A stretch of DNA of 64,000 bases from Texcoconibacillus texcoconensis. GTDB lineage: Bacteria > Bacillota > Bacilli > Bacillales > Salisediminibacteriaceae. The stretch lies in NCBI RefSeq assembly GCF_014202575.1, contig NZ_JACHHB010000017.1:1-64000 (forward strand). Direction: 5' to 3'. This document shows, one piece after another, positions 24,729 through 33,591 of the stretch; position 1 is the stretch's first letter, and the number at the start of each line of letters is the position of its first letter. The translations under genes were made by a program, and so were the position numbers. The notes beneath the pieces were generated by a model. It saw only the letters and a program-made list of their open reading frames with translations. It made no database searches and had not been told where the DNA came from.

Positions 24729-26021
24729 ATGGCACAAATCACGAGATGGGATCCAGAAGATCAGCACTTTTGGGAAACAGAAGGAAAGAAGCACGCACGG
24801 AGAAATTTATGGATTTCTGTTCCTGCTCTGTTTTTAGCCTTTGTTGTTTGGCAAATTTGGTCTGTAACGGCAACTCATTTAAATTCGGTAGGCTTTGAGT
24901 TTACAGATGGGCAATTATTTACATTAGCAGCCCTACCAGGTTTAACAGGGGCGACATTAAGAATCTTTTTCACATTTATGCCGGGAATGGTTGGAGGACG
25001 AAACTTTACTGTCATTAGTACAGCACTGTTGTTAATTCCAACGATCGGAATTGGTATCGCGGTACAAAATCCTGAAACATCATTTATGACAATGGCGATT
25101 TTAGCTGCACTTTGTGGAATTGGAGGTGGAAACTTCTCCTCTTCAATGGCGAACATTAGCCCATTTTTCCCGAAAAAAGAACAGGGTGGCGCTTTAGGCA
25201 TTAATGCAGGTATTGGTAACCTCGGTGTGAGTGCTGTACAATTTGCAACACCGCTCGCTCTTGGTTTTGCTATGATCGGTGCAATGACAGGAGGATCACA
25301 AACGTTACCTGATGGTTCTGAAGTATATATCCAAAATGCGGCCTTTGTATGGGTGATTCCAATTGTACTTGTGACAATTGCAGCATTCTTCGGTATGAAT
25401 AACCTCCCAGGCACGAAACAAAGTTTCAAAGAACAGTCTGTTATTTTCAAAAATAAACATACATGGATTATGACGTGGCTTTATACAATGTGTTTTGGTT
25501 CATTCATTGGTTATGCAGCAGCATTTCCACTTCTTATTAATTCTGAATTTCCAGAGCTAAACGCTGCCGGTCTTGCGTTCCTCGGACCACTTATTGGTGC
25601 TCTTATTCGTCCGGTAGGAGGATGGATGTCTGATAAATTAGGCGGCGCAATCGTTACATTTTGGGATATCGTGATTATGATTGCAGCAACCTTTGGTGTT
25701 ATTTACTTTATGAATGCTGATAATTTTGTTGGCTTCTTAATCATGTTCTTGATTTTGTTCTTAACAACAGGAATTGCAAATGGATCAACGTTCCGTATGA
25801 TCCCAGTTATCTTCCCGAAAAAACAAGCTGGTCCAGTACTTGGTTTTACAGCAGCAATTGCTGCATACGGCGCCTTTTTCATTCCAGAAATTTTTGGTTG
25901 GTCGATTGAATCAACTGGTTCTGGTGCATTGGCTCTTTACCTCTTTGTCGTATACTATTTAATCAGTTTAGTGATGAACTGGTACTACTACTCGAGAAAA
26001 AATGCAGAAGTGAAGTGCTAG
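24729..26021 (+). CDS. narK: NarK-family nitrate/nitrite transporter
   Basis: This 430-residue major facilitator protein has 12 predicted helices. The nitrate signatures of the NNP family are visible: GIGGGNFSSSMANISPFFP in the first half and TGIANGSTFRMIPVIF in the second. Arginines in helices 2 and 8 (LRIFF, IRPVGGW) would bind the anion. It imports nitrate and/or exports nitrite between the cytoplasmic reductase and the external NrfA. It is followed by a strong terminator and then fnr, the same neighbours as in B. subtilis. Confidence 0.94.
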   Translation: MAQITRWDPEDQHFWETEGKKHARRNLWISVPALFLAFVVWQIWSVTATHLNSVGFEFTDGQLFTLAALPGLTGATLRIFFTFMPGMVGGRNFTVISTALLLIPTIGIGIAVQNPETSFMTMAILAALCGIGGGNFSSSMANISPFFPKKEQGGALGINAGIGNLGVSAVQFATPLALGFAMIGAMTGGSQTLPDGSEVYIQNAAFVWVIPIVLVTIAAFFGMNNLPGTKQSFKEQSVIFKNKHTWIMTWLYTMCFGSFIGYAAAFPLLINSEFPELNAAGLAFLGPLIGALIRPVGGWMSDKLGGAIVTFWDIVIMIAATFGVIYFMNADNFVGFLIMFLILFLTTGIANGSTFRMIPVIFPKKQAGPVLGFTAAIAAYGAFFIPEIFGWSIESTGSGALALYLFVVYYLISLVMNWYYYSRKNAEVKC

Positions 26022-26056
26022 TAATTCAACAGGTGTTGGGACATATCCCCAATATG

Positions 26057-26088
26057 AGCCAGGCCTTTCAATAGGTCTGGCTTTTTTT
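26057..26088 (+). terminator. Terminator of narK
   Basis: GCCAGGCCT/AGGTCTGGC stem followed by seven T residues. Confidence 0.88.
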
Positions 26089-26137
26089 GAGGTTATCTGA
26101 TGAAAAAGAAAGAATTTAGGAGAAAATAATATTTACT

Positions 26138-26153
26138 TGTGATGTAGTTAACG
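26138..26153 (+). promoter_or_regulatory. Fnr-like box upstream of fnr
   Basis: TGTGATGTAGTTAACG has a perfect left arm and two mismatches in the right arm. It is a possible autoregulation site, 127 bases before the start codon. Confidence 0.35.
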
Positions 26154-26279
26154 TTAGAATCTAGTATGGTGTCCATTATATATCTGTAGTTTTAAACCTT
26201 TATATACTGTGGGAATAGTGTTAATATGAAAGTATATGATTATTGTATATTATTTTATTAAAGAAAGAAGGTTTTCTTT

Positions 26280-26990
26280 ATGGAAAAGAAAGAGCTTGAA
26301 ATGAAACGGTTCTTTAATGAGATCTCAGAAGAAAACCAAGAGCTATTATTAACGTATGGTTTAGAGGTTCGAGTAAAAAGTGGGACATACCTGTTCTATG
26401 AAGGGGATTCCCCAGAATATGTATATTTAGTCCGGTCTGGAAAAGTTCGTCTCAGTAAAATGACGGCTGATGGAAAAGAGTTTTCCATCCATTTAAAACA
26501 GAAGGATGAACTTGTAGGTGAAGTAGGACTATTTAATGAGATGGCGATCAGCGTGACTGCAGAAGTGCTTGAAGATGCGACGCTCGTCCGATTTGACCGT
26601 AAAACGCTAGAAACAATCTTCCGCAAAAATGGCGAAGTTGCCGTTGCATTTATGAAGTGGTTTGCGCGTCATACGCAATCGACGCAAGCGAAATTTCGTG
26701 ATTTGATACTTTGTGGAAAGACAGGGGCCTTTTACTCGACATTGATTCGTTTTGGCAATTCTTACGGCGATAAAACGAAGAATGGTATTCGGATTAGTGT
26801 TCAGTTAACGAACCAAGATATTGCTAATTATATTGGTACAACACGGGAAAGTGTTAATAGAATGCTCAACGACTTAAAAAAGGATGAGGTTGTCTCAGTA
26901 GATAATGGTTACATTACGATTCATAACTTGCAATTTTTAAAAGATTATTTGCATTGCGGTGATTGCCCCGTTGAAATATGTACCATTTGA
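26280..26990 (+). CDS. fnr: Oxygen-sensing regulator Fnr, Bacillus type (first copy)
   Basis: This 236-residue CRP/FNR-family regulator has its Fe-S cysteines at the C-terminus: C226-x2-C229-x4-C234 (HCGDCPVEICTI). That is the Bacillus arrangement, whereas E. coli FNR has them at the N-terminus. With the [4Fe-4S] cluster intact it binds TGTGA-N6-TCACA and activates anaerobic genes. The recognition helix is IGTTRESVNRML. Many matching boxes lie within 22 kb on the left. A near-identical C-terminus is found in the paralogue at 34273. Confidence 0.93.
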   Translation: MEKKELEMKRFFNEISEENQELLLTYGLEVRVKSGTYLFYEGDSPEYVYLVRSGKVRLSKMTADGKEFSIHLKQKDELVGEVGLFNEMAISVTAEVLEDATLVRFDRKTLETIFRKNGEVAVAFMKWFARHTQSTQAKFRDLILCGKTGAFYSTLIRFGNSYGDKTKNGIRISVQLTNQDIANYIGTTRESVNRMLNDLKKDEVVSVDNGYITIHNLQFLKDYLHCGDCPVEICTI

Positions 26991-26993
26991 CCT

Positions 26994-27034
26994 AAAGGTC
27001 AGAGCTTGATAATTATCAAGTTCTGACCTTTTTT
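26994..27034 (+). terminator. Terminator of fnr
   Basis: AAAGGTCAGAGCTTGATAA paired with TTATCAAGTTCTGACCTTT, followed by a T-run. Confidence 0.9.
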
Positions 27035-27048
27035 GAGGTTATTGGTGG

Positions 27049-27594
27049 TTACAATTCTTTAGCTTCCAATTGGAGAGCATCACCGTAAAGTGTTTCTTCA
27101 CCTTCAGTTGTGATCAAAGTTAGTGATTGAATCGTAACGGATTGCTCATGAGCTTGGATATCAACTTCTGTTAACAAACCTGAAATAAGATGAACGCCTG
27201 CATTGTAAACGTCAACGTGTTGCCCCTTTAAGGAACGATATTTGGCATCGGTTAAATAGGGAACCCATTGACGAAAATTGTGATAAATATAGACAGGCTG
27301 TCCATTTTCTATATAACCAAGTTTTGTTTCTTGATCATCGACCTCGGCTTGAAGTTGCTCAGCTATTAGTGAAATGGTTTCATTCACCGTTTGTAATGCT
27401 TGAAGAGAGAGAGCTTTAGGAAAGGAAATAATCACTTTTTTTTCCTCAGCTAGATGAATGGCTTCAATTGTAAAGGAGCGCCCTTCATTTTCAACATGAC
27501 AAACATACCGGTTATCTTGAAACCGAAAATGGTGGAAACGCATAATTGGTAACATTTGTATTCTGTCTTTGTAGGTTAGGTTGACGGAAAACAT
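27049..27594 (-). CDS. Uncharacterised protein, YwiC neighbour
   Basis: This soluble protein of about 181 residues is not recognised. ATG 27594 (MFSVNLTYKDRIQ) with GAGAGGTG at eight bases is preferred over a longer frame. It is rich in beta-strand-like segments and contains no membrane helix, cysteine motif or nucleotide motif. It is divergent from ywiC, so it may share the Fnr-box region as promoter. It converges on fnr with a gap of about 58 bases. Confidence 0.65.
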   Translation of the reverse strand: MFSVNLTYKDRIQMLPIMRFHHFRFQDNRYVCHVENEGRSFTIEAIHLAEEKKVIISFPKALSLQALQTVNETISLIAEQLQAEVDDQETKLGYIENGQPVYIYHNFRQWVPYLTDAKYRSLKGQHVDVYNAGVHLISGLLTEVDIQAHEQSVTIQSLTLITTEGEETLYGDALQLEAKEL

Positions 27595-27688
27595 CTTACA
27601 TACACCTCTCAACGTCTTGATATAACGATGATAACAATTGTTCATGCGATTAGCTGTATAAAATCTCACACTGCTCTTTTCCATCCTT

Positions 27689-27704
27689 TGTGATTCAAAT
27701 CACA
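27689..27704 (+). promoter_or_regulatory. Fnr/CRP box of the ywiC promoter
   Basis: TGTGATTCAAATCACA is a perfect site. TACGAT at 27726-27731 serves as -10 and puts the predicted start near 27738, at -41.5 from the box centre. This also shows that the ywiC start must lie downstream of 27738. Confidence 0.8.
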
Positions 27705-27771
27705 TTCAAATATATGAATGTGTCGTACGATAGCTGTAAAGAAAATAAAAATGAATGGTGGGGTTGAGTCG

Positions 27772-28506
27772 ATGAACTGGTATGTACCTAGAGAGCATGG
27801 TGCTTGGGCGATGCTTATTGTTCCATATTGGATTGGAGCTGCTGTAAGTGGAATAACATTGTGGCACATCATCTTTTTTCTTGCAATTTTCTCTTTTTAT
27901 TTTGCACAAGGACCTATATTATCTTACATTCGAAATCCTAAAAAGAATAGAGATGTCGGCCCTTCATTAACTGTATATTTATCGATTGGGGCGGTTTTTT
28001 TAATCCCTGTTTTAATCAGCGAACCAACAATCATGATTTTAGGGTTACCTGTGGTACCATTGTTTTTAATAAACCTATGGTTTGCTTATCGTAAAAATGA
28101 ACGAGCGTTTACCAATGATGTCGTAGCGATCACGTGTTTATCATGGCTTCTTGTTCTCGCTTATTACCTTGGAGAAGAGACCATTTCAAGTGAAGCATTG
28201 GCTTTGTTTGCATGGACGATTGCTTTTTTTGTAGCTAGTGTGTTTCATGTAAAATCTTTAATTCGAGAAAAAAAGAATCGTACATTTCACCGTATCTCTT
28301 TTGCTTATCATATACTATTGGTCATATTACCCATCGTTATGCAAGCGTATTTACTCGTGATTCCTTTCTTAGCTAGTGCCTTAAAAACGACGTTTATTCC
28401 AGTAAATCGTTACGGAAAACCGATGCATATCGGTGTAGCAGAAATTGTAAATAGTCTTTTATACATCGGATTTGCGGTAATGAGCTTTTATATGGGGTAT
28501 TTATAA
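27772..28506 (+). CDS. ywiC: YwiC-like membrane protein
   Basis: This polytopic membrane protein of about 244 residues begins WYVPREHGAWAMLIVPY, the characteristic opening of the YwiC family (HGAW motif). About seven helices follow. Its biochemical role is unknown. In B. subtilis ywiC lies beside narK-fnr and narGHJI, as here. ATG 27772 is used because it follows GGTGGGG and lies downstream of the predicted transcription start; an ATG at 27718 would be upstream of it. The perfect Fnr box implies anaerobic expression. Confidence 0.88.
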   Translation: MNWYVPREHGAWAMLIVPYWIGAAVSGITLWHIIFFLAIFSFYFAQGPILSYIRNPKKNRDVGPSLTVYLSIGAVFLIPVLISEPTIMILGLPVVPLFLINLWFAYRKNERAFTNDVVAITCLSWLLVLAYYLGEETISSEALALFAWTIAFFVASVFHVKSLIREKKNRTFHRISFAYHILLVILPIVMQAYLLVIPFLASALKTTFIPVNRYGKPMHIGVAEIVNSLLYIGFAVMSFYMGYL

Positions 28507-28561
28507 GGGCATAGAAGTCACTTGATTGGTGTACCTTAATCCTAAAAGGGGGGAAGGTACA

Positions 28562-28753
28562 TTGGGTCAAAAACGACAATTTGAGCCAGGAGATCATGCA
28601 CCAAACAACGGTGTGTACGTAGAAATTGGAGAAACGGGGAGCAATGTCAACGATCCGAAAAGTTTACGCATGAATGCAGGTGATCGTTTCCCTGATACGA
28701 GCAACGATGACCGAAAATGGTCGTATAAACGAAAACAAGAAACAAAGCATTAA
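28562..28753 (+). CDS. yjzC: YjzC-family small protein
   Basis: This 63-residue protein matches YjzC (GDHAPNNGVYVEIGETGSNV, then AGDRFPDTS). The start is TTG 28562 after a very strong AAAGGGGGGAAGG. The function is unknown. It marks the left end of the conserved yjz-yjb backbone. Confidence 0.9.
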   Translation: MGQKRQFEPGDHAPNNGVYVEIGETGSNVNDPKSLRMNAGDRFPDTSNDDRKWSYKRKQETKH

Positions 28754-28754
28754 A

Positions 28755-28814
28755 AAGAAAAGCTGATGTTTGTGGTGTTTATCTTCATTTTCCACAATAC
28801 ATCAGCTTTTTCTT
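28755..28814. terminator. Bidirectional terminator
   Basis: AAGAAAAGCTGATGT pairs with ACATCAGCTTTTTCTT. It serves yjzC on the plus strand and overlaps the 3' end of the small minus-strand gene at 28802. Confidence 0.8.
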
Positions 28815-28954
28815 GGCTTTTGAGGATGAATATTTTTTGTGAAAATGGATGTATATTTCGACATTTGTAACCATTTTAGGTATTGTTGAATATAGACGTA
28901 GTCCAACATTGCTGAAAGAATGATAAAAGAGGTTAAGATTAAAGGTTTGCTCAT
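28802..28954 (-). CDS. Small membrane protein, 50 residues
   Basis: Direct translation of the minus strand gives a 50-residue protein. It has one N-terminal helix (KPLILTSFIILSAML), an aromatic region (YVYIQQYLKWLQ) and a basic end. A GGAG-containing ribosome site lies upstream of ATG 28954. It is not recognised. An alternative longer frame covering the same DNA has no ribosome site and reads poorly. Confidence 0.55.
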   Translation of the reverse strand: MSKPLILTSFIILSAMLDYVYIQQYLKWLQMSKYTSIFTKNIHPQKPRKS

Positions 28955-29102
28955 GTTTCCTTTCACTCCTCTCCTTCATATGTTATGGTCTTTTTGCAAT
29001 GTTGTGAGTTTGGTGGAAAGGGTTTAAACGAAATGTAAAGCTTTGATGTCGGTACTTAAGTGGTGTTGTATTGATGAAATGGCAAGAGAGGTGGAGAAAA
29101 AT

Positions 29103-29282
29103 TTGCCTTCACGAACGCGAATTTTAATGATGGGATTACTCATCTTTTCGGTGATTATTATTGCTAGCTATTTATTTTTATATCAAGTATTGCTTTTACC
29201 ACAGTGGCTAGCTTTCTTATTGGCAGTCGGCCTCAGTTTGATCGTCGAACGTGCATATTATATTCGTAAATTTTATCGATGA
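29103..29282 (+). CDS. Small two-helix membrane protein, 59 residues
   Basis: TTG 29103 lies seven bases after GGTGGAG and opens a frame with two helices (about 8-27 and 33-48) and a basic tail (RAYYIRKFYR). Longer upstream starts lack a ribosome site. The family is not recognised. Confidence 0.6.
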   Translation: MPSRTRILMMGLLIFSVIIIASYLFLYQVLLLPQWLAFLLAVGLSLIVERAYYIRKFYR

Positions 29283-29334
29283 TGTTTCGTCGATAAAACA
29301 TTAACTTTTATAGTTATGAAGGGAGTATGAATAA

Positions 29335-29661
29335 ATGATGGAACAATCACCAGAAAACCTCCGTGAATTAGCACAAAAATTAACAACAGGTTATAAAAAA
29401 GTGCAAGAGGGGAATTATGAACAAGGAAAAGAAATTTTAGAACCTTTAATGCCAATCTTCCATAGAAGTGATCAACCAAACATGACTCTTCTTGTACATT
29501 ATGGTTTTGCACAAGTAGGTACTGGAAATGTTGAAGGTTTTCTAGAAACCTATGCGGAAGTTAAAGAAATTTCACCAGCAAACAAACGGGAAGCTCAGTT
29601 AAAAGATCAAGCTAAATCGCTTGTTAATGAAGTGTTAGAACACATACACAGTGAAACATAA
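29335..29661 (+). CDS. Small helical (TPR-like) protein of unknown function
   Basis: This 108-residue protein is predicted to be all alpha-helical, with repeat-like spacing (GYKKVQEGNYEQGKEILEPL; HYGFAQVGTGNVEGFLETY) resembling two tetratricopeptide units. It follows GAAGGGAG. It is a cytoplasmic protein of unknown role in the conserved region upstream of fabH, ended by a long hairpin. Confidence 0.7.
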   Translation: MMEQSPENLRELAQKLTTGYKKVQEGNYEQGKEILEPLMPIFHRSDQPNMTLLVHYGFAQVGTGNVEGFLETYAEVKEISPANKREAQLKDQAKSLVNEVLEHIHSET

Positions 29662-29670
29662 TGATAATGA

Positions 29671-29750
29671 TAAGCTGACTCATAAAGGTGTAAAGTGTTT
29701 TGTGGCAGTAACTTTGCCAATTAGTCACCTTCCTTTGTAGAGTCAGCTTA
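29671..29750 (+). terminator. Long hairpin terminator
   Basis: TAAGCTGACT pairs with AGTCAGCTTA, and an inner AAGGTG/CACCTT stem lies within. It is followed by TTACATTATT. Read from either strand it could end both convergent genes. Confidence 0.6.
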
Positions 29751-29764
29751 TTACATTATTGAAG

Positions 29765-30079
29765 TTACTTTCCACTACCCTTAAATGATTTAACAAAATC
29801 AATAATAGGTCCGAATTGCTTTAAGGCAGGTTTTAGTTTATCGGCATTATTCATCAGGTTTCCAACATGTTCCATAATTTCGTCAAAATCGATATCTTCG
29901 TTTTCATTATTTGACTCTGAATCGGTTTGTTTTGTTGTAGCATTCGCCTGTGGTTGTTGGTTCGCTTCGGAGCTTTGGTCGATCACCCCTTTATTTCCGA
30001 ACATCATTTGATCAAAAAAGTTTCCTTTTGGTTGCGTATTCTCATCTTGATTTTGTGAATTTTGACGATCGTTTTTCAT
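29765..30079 (-). CDS. Uncharacterised protein, possibly YjzB-like
   Basis: ATG 30079 has a perfect AAAGGAGGT ribosome site and opens a 104-residue frame. The N-terminal half is low-complexity (Asn, Gln, Asp, Glu). The C-terminal half is an ordered helical segment (IDFDEIMEHVGNLMNNADKLKPALKQFGPIIDFVKSF). Its position, opposite in strand and just before fabH, resembles yjzB in B. subtilis, but I cannot confirm homology. It is a possible spore or envelope-associated small protein. Confidence 0.65.
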   Translation of the reverse strand: MKNDRQNSQNQDENTQPKGNFFDQMMFGNKGVIDQSSEANQQPQANATTKQTDSESNNENEDIDFDEIMEHVGNLMNNADKLKPALKQFGPIIDFVKSFKGSGK

Positions 30080-30183
30080 ACATAACCTCCTTTCGGACCG
30101 AAGCTTTTCCATTAATACAATATGCTAAATCTTGTTTGCCCGTGCAATGCTTGTAATAATTGATGCATTTGCTGAACAAAGGA

Positions 30184-30224
30184 TTGCATTTTGTTTATGA
30201 CTAGGTCATAATATGTAGTATAAT
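30184..30224 (+). promoter_or_regulatory. fabH promoter with FapR-like operator
   Basis: TTATGAC-TAG-GTCATAA (30195-30211) is a perfect 7-bp palindrome with the length and spacing of a FapR operator, although its arms differ from TTAGTAC. TATAAT (30219-30224), or TTGCAT-17-CATAAT, provides the promoter. The same layout occurs before fabI, where the palindrome matches the FapR consensus well. Confidence 0.6.
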
Positions 30225-30273
30225 ATTTAATCTTTAAGAACGTTTAAGTATGCCATATAGAGGAGGAACGAAG

Positions 30274-31206
30274 ATGAAAGCAGGAATCTTAGGGATGGGG
30301 GCGTTTTCCCCTGAACAAGTTTTGACTAATGTTGACCTTGAACAACGTCTTGATACATCAGATGAATGGATCCGAACACGTACAGGTATAGAAGAGAGGC
30401 GAGTCGCTGGTGAAGAGACGAGAACAAGTGATATGGCTTACGAAGCAGCAAAGGAAGCAATTGAAAATGCGAATATAGATGCAAAGGAGATCGATATGAT
30501 CCTCGTTGCCACCGTGACACCAGATCGACCATTTCCTTCGGTATCTTCTTTATTGCAAGACCGTTTAGGAGCAGCGCATGCTGCAGCAATGGACGTTAGT
30601 GCAGCTTGTGCTGGTTTTATTTACGGAATAGTAACAGCAAAACAATTCATTGAAACTGGCGCTTATAATCGGATTTTAGTTATTGGTGCTGAAAAGCTTT
30701 CAAACATTATTGATTGGGAAGATCGTAATACGGCCGTTTTGTTTGGTGACGGTGCTGGAGCAGCAATTATTGGCCCAGTTTCTGATGAAAGAGGTATCCT
30801 TTCTTTCGAATTAGGAACAGATGGGTCTGGTGCTGAACACATTCATCAACAAGAATATCTTAAGATGAATGGTCGAGAAGTATTTAAATTTGCTGTTCGA
30901 CAAATGGGTGAATCTTCGTTAAATGTATTAGAAAAAGCAGGTTTAACGAAAGATGATTGTGATTTTCTAGTTCCACACCAAGCGAATATTCGCATCATGG
31001 AAGCTGCTCGAGAACGTCTAGAATTACCTATAGAAAAAATGTCAAAGACGGTCAATAAGTATGGCAATACTTCCTCGGCTTCGATTCCTCTCTCCTTAAT
31101 GGATGATTTAAAACATGGTAAAATTGAGGACGGAGATGTCGTCGTTCTTGTCGGATTTGGTGCAGGCCTCGTATGGGGAGCAGTAGCGATTCGTTGGGGA
31201 ACATAA
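30274..31206 (+). CDS. fabH: Beta-ketoacyl-ACP synthase III (FabH)
   Basis: This 310-residue thiolase-fold enzyme condenses acyl-CoA with malonyl-ACP to start fatty acid synthesis. The catalytic Cys is in VSAACAGF (about residue 111), His is in [10 protein letters not shown], and Asn is in [11 protein letters not shown] 30274 lies eight bases after GAGGAGGAA; an in-frame upstream ATG has no such site. It forms an operon with fabF. Confidence 0.96.
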   Translation: MKAGILGMGAFSPEQVLTNVDLEQRLDTSDEWIRTRTGIEERRVAGEETRTSDMAYEAAKEAIENANIDAKEIDMILVATVTPDRPFPSVSSLLQDRLGAAHAAAMDVSAACAGFIYGIVTAKQFIETGAYNRILVIGAEKLSNIIDWEDRNTAVLFGDGAGAAIIGPVSDERGILSFELGTDGSGAEHIHQQEYLKMNGREVFKFAVRQMGESSLNVLEKAGLTKDDCDFLVPHQANIRIMEAARERLELPIEKMSKTVNKYGNTSSASIPLSLMDDLKHGKIEDGDVVVLVGFGAGLVWGAVAIRWGT

Positions 31207-31260
31207 ATTTTAATATTCGTCGTCATTATGACTCTCTATGATTTGAAAGGAGAAATAAGT

Positions 31261-32502
31261 ATGCAAAAAAATCGTGTCGTCGTGACTGGAATGGGAGCTG
31301 TTACGCCACTGGGGAATCATGTAGATACAACATGGGAACAAGTGCTAAAAGGGCAGTCAGGTGTGGGAGAAGTTACCCACTTTGACGCATCCGAATTTCC
31401 AACACAGATTGCAGCAGAGCTAAAAGATTTTGATCCAGGACAATTTATGGATAAGCGTGATGCCAGAAAGATGGACAGGTTCACTCAATATGCAGTTGCA
31501 GGTGCAAAAATGGCACTTGAAGATGCCGATTTAACAATAGACGAATCCAACGCAGAACGTGTAGGCGTATGGATCGGATCAGGAATTGGCGGGATGGAAA
31601 CGTTTGAGACGCAATTCCGTAATTATGAGAAAAAAGGACACCGTCGTGTGAGTCCATTCTTCGTTCCGATGTTGATACCAGATATGGCCTCAGGACAAGT
31701 GTCTATTTCCACAGGTGCAAAAGGAATTAATTCTTGTTCAGTGACAGCTTGTGCTTCCGGAGCGAATTCCATTGGAGATGCTTACAAAGTCATTGAGCGT
31801 GGCGATGCGGATGCGATGATTACTGGGGGAGCAGAAGCACCGATTACAGAAATCTCCTTTGCTGGTTTTACGTCAGCGAAAGCTTTATCTACAAATGATG
31901 ACCAAAAAACAGCAAGTCGTCCATTTGATAAAAATCGAGACGGATTTGTTATGGGTGAAGGATCAGGCATTCTGATTTTGGAATCATTAGAGTCAGCGAA
32001 AAAACGTGGTGCCACGATCTATGCAGAAATCGTTGGTTATGGTGCAACAGGTGATGCTTATCACGTCACTGCCCCTGCCCCTGAAGGAGAAGGTGCTGTC
32101 AGAGCGATGAAAGAAGCGCTGAAAGATGCAGAGATTTCCCTTGAAGATGTGGAATACATCAATGCTCATGGTACGAGTACAGAATACAATGATAAGTATG
32201 AAACAAGAGCAGTGAAAACCGTATTTGGGGATCATGCATACAATTTAGCAATGAGTTCAACGAAGTCGATGACAGGACACTTACTTGGCGCAGCAGGTGC
32301 CGTTGAAGCTATTTTCTCAATCCGTGCAATCAACGAGGGAATCTTGCCTGCGACAATCAACTACGAAACGCCTGATGAAGATTGTGATTTAGATTATGTC
32401 GCAAATGCTGCTCGAGAACAAAATGTTAACGTCACGTTAAGTAACTCTTTAGGTTTTGGTGGTCACAACGTTTCTCTTATCTTTAAACGTTTTAGTGAAT
32501 AG
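31261..32502 (+). CDS. fabF: Beta-ketoacyl-ACP synthase II (FabF)
   Basis: This 413-residue elongating condensing enzyme has its nucleophile Cys in [12 protein letters not shown] (about residue 164) and catalytic histidines in [11 protein letters not shown] and [15 protein letters not shown] 31261 follows GAAAGGAG. It lies 54 bases after fabH and is presumably under the same lipid-responsive control. Confidence 0.96.
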   Translation: MQKNRVVVTGMGAVTPLGNHVDTTWEQVLKGQSGVGEVTHFDASEFPTQIAAELKDFDPGQFMDKRDARKMDRFTQYAVAGAKMALEDADLTIDESNAERVGVWIGSGIGGMETFETQFRNYEKKGHRRVSPFFVPMLIPDMASGQVSISTGAKGINSCSVTACASGANSIGDAYKVIERGDADAMITGGAEAPITEISFAGFTSAKALSTNDDQKTASRPFDKNRDGFVMGEGSGILILESLESAKKRGATIYAEIVGYGATGDAYHVTAPAPEGEGAVRAMKEALKDAEISLEDVEYINAHGTSTEYNDKYETRAVKTVFGDHAYNLAMSSTKSMTGHLLGAAGAVEAIFSIRAINEGILPATINYETPDEDCDLDYVANAAREQNVNVTLSNSLGFGGHNVSLIFKRFSE

Positions 32503-32520
32503 TTTTATTAACTGCTAAGA

Positions 32521-32548
32521 AAGGTCAGCCTATAGTGGGCTGACCCTT
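32521..32548 (+). terminator. Hairpin after fabF
   Basis: AAGGTCAGCC paired with GGCTGACCCTT. There is no long T-run, so the strength is uncertain. Confidence 0.5.
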
Positions 32549-32562
32549 CGTTTGCGTTGGTT

Positions 32563-33591
32563 TTATTGAGGTGCAATTGTTAAACTTTCCTCTTCATCCT
32601 CTACAGAGATGTCTTCTGACAGATCGTCAATTTCTAAAAACTCATGTAATTCGTTAATGTTTTGCTCGAAATCTAATTCTAATACAGCACCAGCGTGATT
32701 GTAGTGACCGTCTTGGTAACTATTTTCGACAGGAATCCTTAATGTTTCGATCTCATCAACAGGGTTTCTGACAAAATCATAACCGTAAGTACGTAGTGTA
32801 TCAGTTCCTAAATTTGTTTGAATAAAAGGTTCGATACCACCGAGTAATTCAGGTACACGACCGACTCCGCTTAAAGAAACAACTTCATCTTTCAGTTTTG
32901 AGAGAATTTCTTGTTGTCGTTCAACACGACCAAAGTCGTTGTCTGCATCACTTCGAAAGCGTACATACTGAAGTGTATCTTCTCCATCCATAACGTGTTC
33001 TCCAGGTTCAAAATTAATGAGGAACTCCCCTCCATCATAATACATATGGTTGTCTACAGTCACGTTAAGTCCTTCAGGAGCCATGATATCTACAACTCGT
33101 TCAAACCCATCAAAATCGACTTGTGCATAGTGATTAATTTTAATCTGAAAATTTTCCTCGATTGTTTGCCGTAATAATTCTAAATCGCCCAAAGCATAAG
33201 CGGCGTTAATTTTATTATGACCATAACCTGGGATGTTTACATAAGAATCTCGCATGATAGAAACGAGCTTTGCTTCTCCATCCTCTGGACGATATTGTCC
33301 GACCATAATCGTATCTGTACGATTTCTTCCTGATTCTTCGTCTAAACCGACAAGTAAAACATGGAGATAATCAAGGTCCTCGTCTTCCTCTGTTTCTTCG
33401 AATATGACTTCATTATTTTCTGTGTCGGAATCTCCTCTTTGTTCTAATGATTCTTGGCGTGCCATGTCAAACTGGTTTTTGCTATATGCAGCGACAGAAA
33501 GTGCCGCAAGCATAACGAGTAAAAACGTGAGTAAGACGATTTTAGATTTTAGTTTCGGTTGCCTAGCGTGTTCATTATCAGATTTTGTCAT
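32563..33591 (-). CDS. LytR-CpsA-Psr family cell-wall ligase
   Basis: This is a 342-residue membrane-anchored LCP protein. One N-terminal helix (about 18-37) precedes a linker rich in Glu/Asp and the catalytic domain. Family motifs are present: VLLVGLDEESGRNRTDTIMV, SIMRDSYVNIPGYGHNKINAAYALG, and a late YVRFRSDADNDFGRVERQQ. LCP enzymes transfer teichoic acid or other glycopolymers from undecaprenyl carriers to peptidoglycan. GAGGTG precedes the ATG. It is monocistronic and convergent with fabF. Confidence 0.92.
   Translation of the reverse strand: MTKSDNEHARQPKLKSKIVLLTFLLVMLAALSVAAYSKNQFDMARQESLEQRGDSDTENNEVIFEETEEDEDLDYLHVLLVGLDEESGRNRTDTIMVGQYRPEDGEAKLVSIMRDSYVNIPGYGHNKINAAYALGDLELLRQTIEENFQIKINHYAQVDFDGFERVVDIMAPEGLNVTVDNHMYYDGGEFLINFEPGEHVMDGEDTLQYVRFRSDADNDFGRVERQQEILSKLKDEVVSLSGVGRVPELLGGIEPFIQTNLGTDTLRTYGYDFVRNPVDEIETLRIPVENSYQDGHYNHAGAVLELDFEQNINELHEFLEIDDLSEDISVEDEEESLTIAPQ

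Noticed and set aside
28785-28979. A 64-codon minus-strand frame after yjzC
   Set aside because: The alternative 50-residue frame in the same place has a ribosome site and a sensible membrane helix.
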